NCBI GenBank assembly: GCA_964023205.1
Contig: OZ026835.1
Coordinates: 24,813,817-24,877,816, forward strand
Direction of reading: 5' to 3'
Length of the DNA stretch: 64,000 bases
Source: Lutraria lutraria
Taxonomy: Eukaryota > Mollusca > Bivalvia > Venerida > Mactridae
Shown here: positions 1-10,693 of the stretch, one piece after another
Layout: each line of letters opens with the position of its first letter
How positions within the stretch are numbered: position 1 is the first letter of the stretch
Made by a program: the position numbers and the translations under genes
The notes under the pieces: generated by a model
What the model was told of the DNA's origin: nothing
What the model saw: only the letters and a program-made list of their open reading frames with translations
The model's database searches: none

Positions 1-105
1 TCGACTCGACTGAATGCAATCTAAGAATGTGAAAACGAAGGAATGACATTTCAATAAAGTCGTCTTCTTACACATACCCATGCTTTTACAGTTCCTACCT
101 AGCAT

Positions 106-139
106 GGGGCGTAGTGGGTGTTTGACACAAGACGGCCCC
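106..139. other. Nested stem-loop (copy 1)
   Basis: GGGGCGT (106-112) pairs with ACGGCCCC (132-139) over seven base pairs with one bulged G. Inside the loop GTGT (118-121) pairs with ACAC (125-128) around TTG. It recurs at about position 106 of each monomer. Copies 2, 3, 4, 6, 7, 10 and 11 have GCGT in the inner stem, which breaks a pair. Copy 15 has GGCACCC and copies 47 and 51 have GGTCCCC in the outer 3' arm. It is the strongest GC-rich dyad in the unit. Its function is unknown. Confidence 0.6.
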
Positions 140-329
140 CAAATCAGTGGGACAGTTCTCTCCGCATATGCGTACTTACATTCTTAATTTGTTAAGTTCG
201 CAAATATATGAAACACAATTTCAACGCGGTGCCTGGTCTCCCTCATTCAATTTGGAATTGTTCTGCGATTAATCGGTTCCACTATTCTCAGACTGATAGT
301 TTTTAAATAAATGCATTTCGGTAATGCAA

Positions 330-343
330 GTACATCAATGTAC
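330..343. other. Inverted repeat GTACAT-CA-ATGTAC (copy 1)
   Basis: Two perfect 6-bp arms flank CA. In copies 7 and 11 the centre is CG, giving a perfect 14-bp palindrome. It recurs in every copy with the region present. It may be a protein-binding dyad or neutral; nothing else supports a role. Confidence 0.5.
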
Positions 344-621
344 ATGTTCCAACATACTATTATACTTACTCACCTAATTATATGTATACTGATTCACCAT
401 GTGTCCGACTTACATACATATGTAACCGTCTATACAATTGATATTAAAACAAATTGTTACTTTAACACACGCGCTGCTTATGGAATTCACAGTAAGATAC
501 CTACGTACCATATGCACATTGCCGCCAACGACAACAACCCAACACGCAATGATAACACTATACAGCAGCCTTGATTGGTACATAGTGCAACATATCAAAC
601 TAAAGCCATACGGCTGGTTTC

Positions 622-632
622 GTTACAGTAAC
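622..632. other. Short dyad GTTAC-A-GTAAC next to a CACGTG E-box (copy 1)
   Basis: A palindromic 11-mer with a single central base, followed within a few bases by CACGTG at 636-641. A second CACGTG lies at 945-950. Copies 32 and 34 have C at the centre of the dyad. Copies 49, 53 and 54 change the first E-box to CATGTG. Copy 13 loses the second one (GCAGGTG). No regulatory role is claimed. Confidence 0.35.
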
Positions 633-644
633 CCCACGTGAAAT

Positions 645-659
645 GCGATTAACAATCGC
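645..659. other. Hairpin GCGATT-AAC-AATCGC (copy 1)
   Basis: A perfect 6-bp stem with a 3-nt loop. Copies 20, 23, 27, 32, 34, 40, 43, 46 and 50 read GCGATA and lose the pair next to the loop. The change marks one sublineage of monomers and is therefore inherited variation and not evidence of constraint. Confidence 0.5.
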
Positions 660-789
660 TATTATTGCAGAAATGAATATTAATTAATGCAAACGTACAC
701 AATGCGCTGTTTCTATTTCATTTAAATTGCAAGAAACAAACGCCAAGCGATTGCGGAACTGTTTGAAGCCTGCATAACACTAACGAATG

Positions 790-809
790 AAAAAAGAAAG
801 AAAAAAAAA
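790..809 (-). terminator. Oligo-T Pol III terminator-like tract (copy 1)
   Basis: Directly after the 3' end of the tRNA-like unit, the minus strand reads T9, C, T3, C, T6. Pol III stops at runs of four or more T, so this would end a transcript of roughly 100 nt. The first T run changes length among copies. It is shortest, T6, in copies 32, 34, 35 and 45, where a C interrupts it. No copy falls below the terminator threshold. Confidence 0.55.
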
Positions 810-900
810 GATCCGTGGCCGGCCTCGAACCCGCCACAAAAAGTCTGTCTGTCTCGAAAGCTTTCAATGTCCGACGCTTTACCGACTGCGCCATAGCGGC
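810..900 (-). ncRNA. tRNA-like Pol III unit, reference copy (copy 1)
   Basis: Read on the minus strand from 900 to 810, the element has TGGCGCAGTCGG at 893-882, matching the Pol III A box (TRGCNNAGYNGG). It has GGTTCGAGGCC at 831-821, close to the B box (GGTTCGANTCC). In tRNA numbering the D stem GCGC/GCGT pairs, and the T stem pairs at four of five positions around the loop TTCGAGG. The would-be acceptor (GCCGCTA with CACGGAT) does not pair. The anticodon region holds a near-palindrome (GAAAGCTTTC) where a 7-nt loop would be expected, so no anticodon is assigned. A T9 run follows the 3' end and a TATA-like box lies upstream. The unit is present in every complete monomer at the same place. 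It could be a tRNA-derived SINE head, a decayed tRNA gene, or a functional small RNA gene. Promoter resemblance is clear, but transcription is not shown. Confidence 0.62.
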
Positions 901-924
901 ACACTGTCTGACGAGAATCGGAAC

Positions 925-932
925 ATATATAT
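925..932 (-). promoter_or_regulatory. TATA-like box upstream of the tRNA-like unit (copy 1)
   Basis: TATATATA lies 25-32 bp upstream of the first base of the tRNA-like unit on the minus strand. This is the usual place for a TATA element in Pol III genes that combine internal boxes with an upstream TATA. The core ATATATAT is intact in every complete copy, although the flanking GGAAC becomes GGATC in copies 41, 44, 46, 48, 50, 52 and 53. It could also be a chance AT run in an AT-rich unit. Confidence 0.45.
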
Positions 933-1188
933 CAAGATTTTTGTGCACGTGTTCGGTTGAGTGGTTTCATATTACTGTAAACTTGGCAAGTTTTACGATA
1001 TCAGAAATAACTGTAAGAGACAAACATAATATATGACAAAAACATCCATTTCCCTTGGTGTCCTTGATGCTCGGTGGGTGCGTTTCCTATACGTAATTGG
1101 GTTACTTCCCTTTGTCGATGATGCACGTTTATGCGTGTTCGTTACCTTCAGGGTGTGATAAAAATGAGCGCATATTACCAAATATAAA

Positions 1189-2375
1189 TCGACTCGACTG
1201 AATGCAATCTAAGAATGTCAAAACGAAGGAATGACATTTCAATAAAGTCGTCTTCTTACACATACCCATGCTTATATAGTTCCTACCTAGCATGGGGCGT
1301 AGTGGGCGTTTGACACAAGACGGCCCCCAAATCAGTGGGACAGTTCTCTCCGCATATGCTTACTTACATTCTTAATTTGTTAAGTTCGCAAATATATGAA
1401 ACACAATTTCAACGCGGTGCCTGGTCTCCCTCATTCAATTTGGAATTGTTCTGCGATTAATCGGTTCCACTATTCTCAGACTGATAGTTTTTAAATAAAT
1501 GCAATTCGGTAATGCAAGTACATCAATGTACATGCACCAACATACTATTATACTTACTCACCTAATTATATGTATACTAATTCACCATGTGTCCGACTTA
1601 CATACATATGTAACCGTCTATATAATTGATATTAAAACAAATTGTTACTTTAACACACGCGCTGCTTATGGAATTCACAGTAAGATACCTACGTACCATA
1701 TGCACATTGCCGCCAACGACAACAACCCAACACGCAATGATAACACTATACAGCAGCCTTGATTGGTACATAGTGCAACATATCAAACTAAAGCCATACG
1801 GCTGGTTTCGTTACAGTAACCCCACGTGAAATGCGATTAACAATCGCTATTATTGCAGAAATGAATATTAATTAATGCAAACGTACACAATGCGCTGTTT
1901 CTATTTCATTTAAATTGCAAGAAACAAACGCCAAGCGATTGCGGAACAGTTTGAAGCCTGCATAACACTAACGAATGAAAAAAGAAAGAAAAAAAAGATC
2001 CGTGGCCGGCCTCGAACCCGCCACAAAAAGTCTGTCTGTCTCGAAAGCTTTCAATGTCCGACGCTTTACCGACTGCGCCATAGCGGCACACTGTCTGACG
2101 AGAATCGGAACATATATATCAAGATTTTTCTGCACGTGTTCGGTTGAGTGGTTTCATATTACTGTAAACTTGGCAAGTTTTACGATATCAGAAATTACTG
2201 TAAGAGACAAACATAATATATGACAAAAACATCCATTTCCCTTGGTGTCCTTGATGCTCGGTGGGTGCGTTTCCTATACGTAATTGGGTTACTTCCCTTT
2301 GTCGATGATGCACGTTTATGCGTGTTCGTTACCTTCAGGGTGTGATAAAAATGAGCGCATATTACCAAATATAAA
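1189..2375. repeat. Satellite monomer, copy 2
   Basis: 1187 bp. AATGTCAAAAC is shared with copy 4. TTTTTCTGCAC, found later in copies 32-35, also appears here. tRNA-like unit 1997-2087 (minus). Confidence 0.97.
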
Positions 2376-3563
2376 TCGACTCGACTGAATGCAATCTAAG
2401 AATGTGAAAACGAAGGAATGACATTTCAATAAAGTCGTCTTCTTACACATACCCATGCTTATATAGTTCCTACCTAGCATGGGGCGTAGTGGGCGTTTGA
2501 CACAAGACGGCCCCCAAATCAGTGGGACAGTTCTCTCGGCATATGCTTACTTACATTCTTAATTTGTTAAGTTCGCAAATATATGAAACACAATTTCAAC
2601 GCGGTGCCTGGTCTCCCTCATTCAATTTGGAATTGTTCTGCGATTAATCGGTTCCACTATTCTCAGACTGATAGTTTTTAAATAAATGCAATTCGGTAAT
2701 GCAAGTACATCAATGTACATGCACCAACATACTATTATACTTACTCACCTAATTATATGTATACTAATTCACCACGTGTCCGACTTACATACATATGTAA
2801 CCGTCTATATAATTGATATTAAAACAAATTGTTACTTTAACACACGCGCTGCTTATGGAATTCACAGTAAGATACCTACGTACCATATGCACATTGCCGC
2901 CAACGACAACAACCCAACACGCAATGATAACACTATACAGCAGCCTTGATTGGTACATAGTGCAACATATCAAACTAAAGCCATACGGCTGGTTTCGTTA
3001 CAGTAACCCCACGTGAAATGCGATTAACAATCGCTATTATTGCAGAAATGAATATTAATTAATGCAAACGTACACAATGCGCTGTTTCTATTTCATTTAA
3101 ATTGCAAGAAACAAACGCCAAGCGATTGCGGAACTGTTTGAAGCCTGCATAACACTAACGAATGAAAAAAGAAAGAAAAAAAAAGATCCGTGGCCGGCCT
3201 CGAACCCGCCACAAAAAGTCTGTCTGTCTCGAAAGCTTTCAATGTCCGACGCTTTACCGACTGCGCCATAGCGGCACACTGTCTGACGAGAATCGGAACA
3301 TATATATCAAGATTTTTGTGCACGTGTTCGGTTGAGTGGTTTCATATTACTGTAAACTTGGCAAGTTTTACGATATCAGAAATAACTGTAAGAGACAAAC
3401 ATAATATATGACAAAAACATCCATTTCCCTTGGTGTCCTTGATGCTCGGTGGGTGCGTTTCCTATACGTAATTGGGTTACTTCCCTTTGTCGATGATGCA
3501 CGTTTATGCGTGTTCGTTACCTTCAGGGTGTGATAAAAATGAGCGCATATTACCAAATATAAA
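2376..3563. repeat. Satellite monomer, copy 3
   Basis: 1188 bp. Private CTCTCGGCAT and an extra CACGTG at 2773-2778. Shares AAATAACTG with copy 1. tRNA-like unit 3185-3275 (minus). Confidence 0.97.
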
Positions 3564-4751
3564 TCGACTCGACTGAATGCAATCTAAGAATGTCAAAACG
3601 AAGGAATGACATTTCAATAAAGTCGTCTTCTTACACATACCCATGCTTATATAGTTCCTACCTAGCATGGGGCGTAGTGGGCGTTTGACACAAGACGGCC
3701 CCCAAATCAGTGGGACAGTTCTCTCCGCATATGCTTACTTACATTCTTAATTTGTTAAGTTCGCAAATATATGAAACACAATTTCAACGCGGTGCCTGGT
3801 CTCCCTCATTCAATTTGGAATTGTTCTGCGATTAATCGGTTCCACTATTCTCAGACTGATAGTTTTTAAATAAATGCAATTCGGTAATGCAAGTACATCA
3901 ATGTACATGCACCAACATACTATTATACTTACTCACCTAATTATATGTATACTAATTCACCATGTGTCCGACTTACATACATATGTAACCGTCTATATAA
4001 TTGATATTAAAACAAATTGTTACTTTAACACACGCGCTGCTTATGGAATTCACAGTAAGATACCTACGTACCATATGCACATTGCCGCCAACGACAACAA
4101 CCCAACACGCAATGATAACACTATACAGCAGCCTTGATTGGTACATAGTGCAACATATCAAACTAAAGCCATACGGCTGGTTTCGTTACAGTAACCCCAC
4201 GTGAAATGCGATTAACAATCGCTATTATTGCAGAAATGAATATTAATTAATGCAAACGTACACAATGCGCTGTTTCTATTTCATTTAAATTGCAAGAAAC
4301 AAACGCCAAGCGATTGCGGAACTGTTTGAAGCCTGCATAACACTAACGAATGAAAAAAGAAAGAAAAAAAAAGATCCGTGGCCGGCCTCGAACCCGCCAC
4401 AAAAAGTCTGTCTGTCTCGAAAGCTTTCAATGTCCGACGCTTTACCGACTGCGCCATAGCGGCACACTGTCTGACGAGAATCGGAACATATATATCAAGA
4501 TTTTTGTGCACGTGTTCGGTTGAGTGGTTTCATATTACTGTAAACTTGGCAAGTTTTACGATATCAGAAATTACTGTAAGAGACAAACATAATATATGAC
4601 AAAAACATCCATTTCCCTTGGTGTCCTTGATGCTCGGTGAGTGCGTTTCCTATACGTAATTGGGTTACTTCCCTTTGTCGATGATGCACGTTTATGCGTG
4701 TTTGTTACCTTCAGGGTGTGATAAAAATGAGCGCATATTACCAAATATAAA
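3564..4751. repeat. Satellite monomer, copy 4
   Basis: 1188 bp. Ends with CGGTGAGTG and GTGTTTGTTACC as in copies 6 and 10. tRNA-like unit 4373-4463 (minus). Confidence 0.97.
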
Positions 4752-5941
4752 TCGACTCGACTGAATGCAATCTAAGAATGTGAAAACGAAGGAATGACAT
4801 TTCAATAAAGTCGTCTTCTTACACATACCCATGCTTATATAGTTCCTACCTAGCATGGGGCGTAGTGGGTGTTTGACACAAGACGGCCCCCAAATCAGTG
4901 GGACAGTTCTCTCCGCATATGCTTACTTACATTCTTAATTTGTTAAGTTCGCAAATATATGAAACACAATTTCAACGCGGTGCCTGGTCTCCCTCATTCA
5001 ATTTGGAATTGTTCTGCGATTAATCGGTTCCACTATTCTCAGACTGATAGTTTTTAAATAAATGCAATTCGGTAATGCAAGTACATCAATGTACATGCAC
5101 CAACATACTATTATACTTACTCACCTAATTATATGTATACTGATTCACCATGTGTCCGACTTACATACATATGTAACCGTCTATATAATTGATATTAAAA
5201 CAAATTGTTACTTTAACACACGCGCTGCTTATGGAATTCACAGTAAGATACCTACGTACCATATGCACATTGCCGCCAACGACAACAACCCAACACGCAA
5301 TGATAACACTATACAGCAGCCTTGATTGGTACATAGTGCAACATATCAAACTAAAGCCATACGGCTGGTTTCGTTACAGTAACCCCACGTGAAATGCGAT
5401 TAACAATCGCTATTATTGCAGAAATGAATATTAATTAATGCAAAACGTACACAATGCGCTGTTTCTATTTCATTTAAATTGCAAGAAACAAACGCCAAGC
5501 GATTGCGGAACTGTTTGAAGCCTGCATAACACTAACGAATGAAAAAAGAAAGAAAAAAAAAAGATCCGTGGCCGGCCTCGAACCCGCCACAAAAAGTCTG
5601 TCTGTCTCGAAAGCTTTCAATGTCCGACGCTTTACCGACTGCGCCATAGCGGCACACTGTCTGACGAGAATCGGAACATATATATCAAGATTTTTGTGCA
5701 CGTGTTCGGTTGAGTGGTTTCATATTACTGTAAACTTGGCAAGTTTTACGATATCAGAAATTACTGTAAGAGACAAACATAATATATGACAAAAACATCC
5801 ATTTCCCTTGGTGTCCTTGATGCTCGGTGGGTGCGTTTCCTATACGTTATTGGGTTACTTCCCTTTGTCGATGATGCACGTTTATGCGTGTTCGTTACCT
5901 TCAGGGTGTGATAAAAATGAGCGCATATTTCCAAATATAAA
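4752..5941. repeat. Satellite monomer, copy 5
   Basis: 1190 bp. TACGTTATTGG is private; CGCATATTTCC is shared with copy 9. tRNA-like unit 5563-5653 (minus). Confidence 0.97.
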
Positions 5942-7129
5942 TCGACTCGACTGAATGCAATCTAAGAGTGTGAAAACGAAGGAATGACATTTCAATAAAG
6001 TCGTCTTCTTACACATACCCATGCTTATATAGTTCCTACCTAGCATGGGGCGTAGTGGGCGTTTGACACAAGACGGCCCCCAAATCAGTGGGTCAGTTCT
6101 CTCCGCATATGCTTACTTACATTCTTAATTTGTTAAGTTCGCAAATATATGAAAAACAATTTCAACGCGGTGCCTGGTCTCCCTCATTCAATTTGGAATT
6201 GTTCTGCGATTAATAGGTTCCACTATTCTCAGACTGATAGTTTTTAAATAAATGCAATTCGGTAATGCAAGTACATCAATGTACATGCACCAACATACTA
6301 TTATACTTACTCACCTAATTATATGTATACTAATTCACCATGTGTCCGACTTACATACATATGTAACCGTCTATATAATTGATATTAAAACAAATTGTTA
6401 CTTTAACACACGCGCTGCTTATGGAATTCACAGTAAGATACCTACGTACCATATGCACATTGCCGCCAACGACAACAACCCAACACGCAATAATAACACT
6501 ATACAGCAGCCTTGATTGGTACATAGTGCAACATATCAATCTAAAGCCATACGGCTGGTTTCGTTACAGTAACCCCACGTGAAATGCGATTAACAATCGC
6601 TATTATTGCAGAAATGAATATTAATTAATGCAAAACGTACACAATGCGCTGTTTCTATTTCATTTAAATTGCAAGAAACAAACGCCAAGCGATTGCGGAA
6701 CTGTTTGAAGCCTGCATAACACTAACGAATGAAAAAAGAAAGAAAAAAAAGATCCGTGGCCGGCCTCGAACCCGCCACAAAAAGTCTGTCTGTCTCGAAA
6801 GCTTTCAATGTCCGACGCTTTACCGACTGCGCCATAGCGGCACACTGTCTGACGAGAATCGGAACATATATATCAAGATTTTTGTGCACGTGTTCGGTTG
6901 AGTGGTTTCATATTACTGTAAACTTGGCAAGTTTTACGATATCAGAAATAACTGTAAGAGACAAACATAATATATGACAAAAACATCCATTTCCCTTGGT
7001 GACCTTGATGCTCGGTGAGTGCGTTTCCTATACGTAATTGGGTTACTTCCCTTTGTCGATGATGCACGTTTATGCGTGTTTGTTACCTTCAGGGTGTGAT
7101 AAAAATGAGCGCATATTACCAAATATAAA
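5942..7129. repeat. Satellite monomer, copy 6
   Basis: 1188 bp. Partner of copy 10. Private AAGAGTGTG and GAAAAACAAT. tRNA-like unit 6751-6841 (minus). Confidence 0.97.
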
Positions 7130-8318
7130 TCGACTCGACTGAATGCAATCTAAGAATGTGAAACGAAGGAATGACATTTCAATAAAGTCGTCTTCTTACA
7201 CATACCCATGCTTATATAGGTCCTACCTAGCATGGGGCGTAGTGGGCGTTTGACACAAGACGGCCCCCAAATCAGTGGGACAGTTCTCTCCGCATATGCT
7301 TACTTACATTCTTAATTTGTTAAGTTCGCAAATATATGAAACACAATTTCAACGCGGTGCCTGGTCTCCCTCATTCAATTTGGAATTGTTCTGCGATTAA
7401 TCGGTTCCACTATTCTCAGACTGATAGTTTTTAAATAAATGCAATTCGGTAATGCAAGTACATCGATGTACATGCACCAACATACTATTATACTTACTCA
7501 CCTAATTATATGTATACTAATTCACCATGTGTCCGACTTACATACATATGTAACCGTCTATATAATTGATATTAAAACAAATTGTTACTTTAACACACGC
7601 GCTGCTTATGGAATTCACAGTAAGATACCTACGTACCATATGCACATTGCCGCCAACGACAACAACCCAACACGCAATGATAACACTATACAGCAGCCTT
7701 GATTGGTACATAGTGCAACATATCAAACTAAAGCCATACGGCTGGTTTCGTTACAGTAACCCCACGTGAAATGCGATTAACAATCGCTATTATTGCAGAA
7801 ATGAATATTAATTAATGCAAAACGTACACAATGCGCTGTTTCTATTTCATTTAAATTGCAAGAAACAAACGCCAAGCGATTGCGGAACTGTTTGAAGCCT
7901 GCATAACACTAACGAATGAAAAAAGAAAGAAAAAAAAAAGATCCGTGGCCGGCCTCGAACCCGCCACAAAAAGTCTGTCTGTCTCGAAAGCTTTCAATGT
8001 CCGCCGCTTTACCGACTGCGCCATAGCGGCACACTGTCTGACGAGAATCGGAACATATATATCAAGATTTTTGTGCACGTGTTCGGTTGAGTGGTTTCAT
8101 ATTACTGTAAACTTGGCAAGTTTTACGATATCAGAAATTACTGTATGAGACAAACATAATATATGACAAAAACATCCATTTCCCTTGGTGTCCTTGATGC
8201 TCGGTGGGTGCGTTTCCTATACGTAATTGGGTTACTTCCCTTTGTCGATGATGCACGTTTATGCGTGTTCGGTAACTTCTGGGTGTGATAAAAATGAGCG
8301 CATATTACCAAATATAAA
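7130..8318. repeat. Satellite monomer, copy 7
   Basis: 1189 bp. Partner of copy 11, with the perfect 14-bp palindrome. Private CTGTATGAG and GGTAACTTC. tRNA-like unit 7940-8030 (minus). Confidence 0.97.
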
Positions 8319-9505
8319 TCGACTCGACTGAATGCAATCTAAGAATGTGAAAACGAAGGAATGACATTTCAATAAAGTCGTCTTCTTACACATACCCATG
8401 CTTATATAGTTCCTACCTAGCATGGGGCGTAGTGGGTGTTTGACACAAGACGGCCCCCAAATCAGTGGGACAGTTCTCTCCGCATATGCTTACTTACATT
8501 CTTAATTTGTTAAGTTCGCAAATATATGAAACACAATTTCAACGCGGTGCCTGGTCTCCCTCATTCAATTTGGAATTGTTCTGCGATTAATCGGTTCCAC
8601 TATTCTCAGACTGATAGTTTTTAAATAAATGCAATTCGGTAATGCAAGTACATCAATGTACATGCATCAACGTACTATTATACTTATTCACCTAATTATA
8701 TGTATACTGATTCACCATGTGTCCGACTTACATACATATGTAACCGTCTATATAATTGATATTAAAACAAATTGTTACTTTAACACACGCGCTGCTTATG
8801 GAATTCACAGTAAGATACCTACGTACCATATGCACATTGCCGCCAACGACAACAACCCAACACGCAATGATAACACTATACAGCAGCCTTGATTGGTACA
8901 TAGTGCAACATATCAAACTAAAGCCATACGGCTGGTTTCGTTACAGTAACCCCACGTGAAATGCGATTAACAATCGCTATTATTGCAGAAATGAATATTA
9001 ATTAATGCAAACGTACACAATGCGCTGTTTCTATTTCATTTAAATTGCAAGAAACAAACGCCAAGCGATTGCGGAACTGTTTGAAGCCTGCATAACACTA
9101 ACGAATGAAAAAAGAAAGAAAAAAAAGATTCGTGGCCGGCCTCGAACCCGCCACAAAAAGTCTGTCTGTCTCGAAACCTTTCAATGTCCGACGCTTTACC
9201 GACTGCGCCATAGCGGCACACTGTCTGACGAGAATCGGAACATATATATCAAGATTTTTGTGCACGTGTTCGGTTGAGTGGTTTCATATTACTGTAAACT
9301 TGGCAAGTTTTACGATATCAGAAATTACTGTAAGAGACAAACATAATATATGACAAAAACATCCATTTCCCTTGGTGTCCTTGATGCTCGGTGGGTGTGT
9401 TTCCTATACGTAATTGGGTTACTTCCCTTTGTCGATGATGCACGTTTATGCGTGTTCGTTAACTTCTGGGTGTGATAAAAATGAGCGCATATTACCAAAT
9501 ATAAA
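8319..9505. repeat. Satellite monomer, copy 8
   Basis: 1187 bp. Partner of copy 12. Private CAACGTACTA and CTTATTCAC. tRNA-like unit 9127-9217 (minus). Confidence 0.97.
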
Positions 9506-10693
9506 TCGACTCGACTGAATGCAATCTAAGAATGTGAAAACGAAGGAATGACATTTCAATAAAGTCGTCTTCTTACACATACCCATGCTTATATAGTTCC
9601 TACCTAGCATGGGGCGTAGTGGGTGTTTGACACAAGACGGCCCCCAAATCAGTGGGACAGTTCTCTCCGCATATGCTTACTTACATTCTTAATTTGTTAA
9701 GTTCGCAAATATATGAAACACAATTTCAACGCGGTGCCTGGTCTCCCTCATTCAATTTGGAATTGTTCTGCGATTAATCGGTTCCACTATTCTCAGACTG
9801 ATAGTTTTTAAATAAATGCAATTCGGTAATGCAAGTACATCAATGTACATGCACCAACATACTATTATACTTACTCACCTAATTATATGTATACTGATTC
9901 ACCATGTGTCCGACTTACATACATATGTAACCGTCTATATAATTGATATTAAAACAAATTGTTACTTTAACACACGCGCTGCTTATGGAATTCACAGTAA
10001 GATACCTACGTACCATATGCACATTGCCGCCAACGACAACAACCCAACACGCAATGATAACACTATACAGCAGCCTTGATTGGTACATAGTGCAACATAT
10101 CAAACTAAAGCCATACGGCTGGTTTCGTTACAGTAACCCCACGTGAAATGCGATTAACAATCGCTATTATTGCAGAAATGAATATTAATTAATGCAAACG
10201 TACACAATGCGCTGTTTCTATTTCATTTAAATTGCAAGAAACAAATGCCAAGCGATCGCGGAACTGTTTGAAGCCTGCATAACACTAACGAATGAAAAAA
10301 GAAAGAAAAAAAAAGATCCGTGGCCGGCCTCGAACCCGCCACAAAAAGTCTGTCTGTCTCGAAAGCTTTCAATGTCCGACGCTTTACCGACTCCGCCATA
10401 GCGGCACACTGTCTGACGAGAATCGGAACATATATATCAAGATTTTTGTGCACGTGTTCGGTTGAGTGGTTTCATATTACTGTAAACTTGGCAAGTTTTA
10501 CGATATCAGAAATTACTGTAAGAGACAAACATAATATATGACAAAAACATCCATTTCCCTTGGTGTCCTTGATGCTCGGTGGGTGCGTTTCCTATACGTA
10601 ATTGGGTTACTTCCCTTTGTCGATGATGCACGTTTATGCGTGTTCGTTACCTTCAGGGTGTGATAAAAATGAGCGCATATTTCCAAATATAAA
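9506..10693. repeat. Satellite monomer, copy 9
   Basis: 1188 bp. Shares only its 3' end marker with copy 5. tRNA-like unit 10315-10405 (minus), with an altered A box. Confidence 0.97.
10315..10405 (-). ncRNA. tRNA-like unit with altered A box (copy 9)
   Basis: The A box reads TGGCGGAGTCGG instead of TGGCGCAGTCGG. The changed base is a free position of the A box, but it breaks a D-stem pair. Just downstream, this copy also has private changes near 10246-10258 (ATGCC, GATCGC). Confidence 0.5.

Larger units (their letters stand above)
1..1188. repeat. Satellite monomer, copy 1
   Basis: 1188 bp. More divergent than its neighbours: CTTTTACAG for CTTATATAG, GCGTACTTAC, CATGTTCCAAC and TATACAATTG. 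tRNA-like unit 810-900 (minus). Confidence 0.97.

Noticed and set aside
21..60. AATAAA polyadenylation signal at CAATAAAG
   Set aside because: No upstream gene and AATAAA-like strings are expected in AT-rich DNA.
360..378. U1 snRNA-like start (ATACTTACTCACCT)
   Set aside because: The match stops after a few bases; no Sm site or U1 structure follows.
311..574. 87-residue plus-strand ORF starting MHFGNAST or MQFGNAST, open in every copy
   Set aside because: Frames overlapping it on both strands are equally open, the copies differ mostly by amino-acid-changing substitutions, and there is no recognised domain. It persists because the DNA repeats. In copies 23 and 27 the stop is lost and it extends to 106 residues without sign of selection.
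810..900. True decoding tRNA gene
   Set aside because: Acceptor ends do not pair and no 7-nt anticodon loop can be placed, so an isotype cannot be given.
790..900. Target-site duplication of a recent SINE insertion (AGTGT on both sides of the unit)
   Set aside because: Only five bases match, and the right-hand one is several bases beyond the T tail. Too short to support an insertion event.
906..940. Hammerhead ribozyme (CTGACGAG followed by CGGAAC next to a tRNA-like unit, as in some SINE-like retroelements)
   Set aside because: The catalytic core would need CGAAAC, stem II would be a single pair, and stems I and III do not form next to the core. Only a distal GCACA/TGTGC pairing exists.
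718..948. Minus-strand ORF with MAQSVKRR and VAGSRPATD
   Set aside because: This is the translation of the tRNA-like unit. Such MAQSV/VAGS-type peptides are a common false product of A and B box sequences.
815..1036. Plus-strand ORF with AGLEPATKSLSVSKAF
   Set aside because: Antisense translation of the same tRNA-like unit, starting from GTG. No protein evidence.
1..1188. CENP-B box in the monomer
   Set aside because: No match to the core pattern of TTCG, then A four bases on, then CGGG, was seen on either strand.
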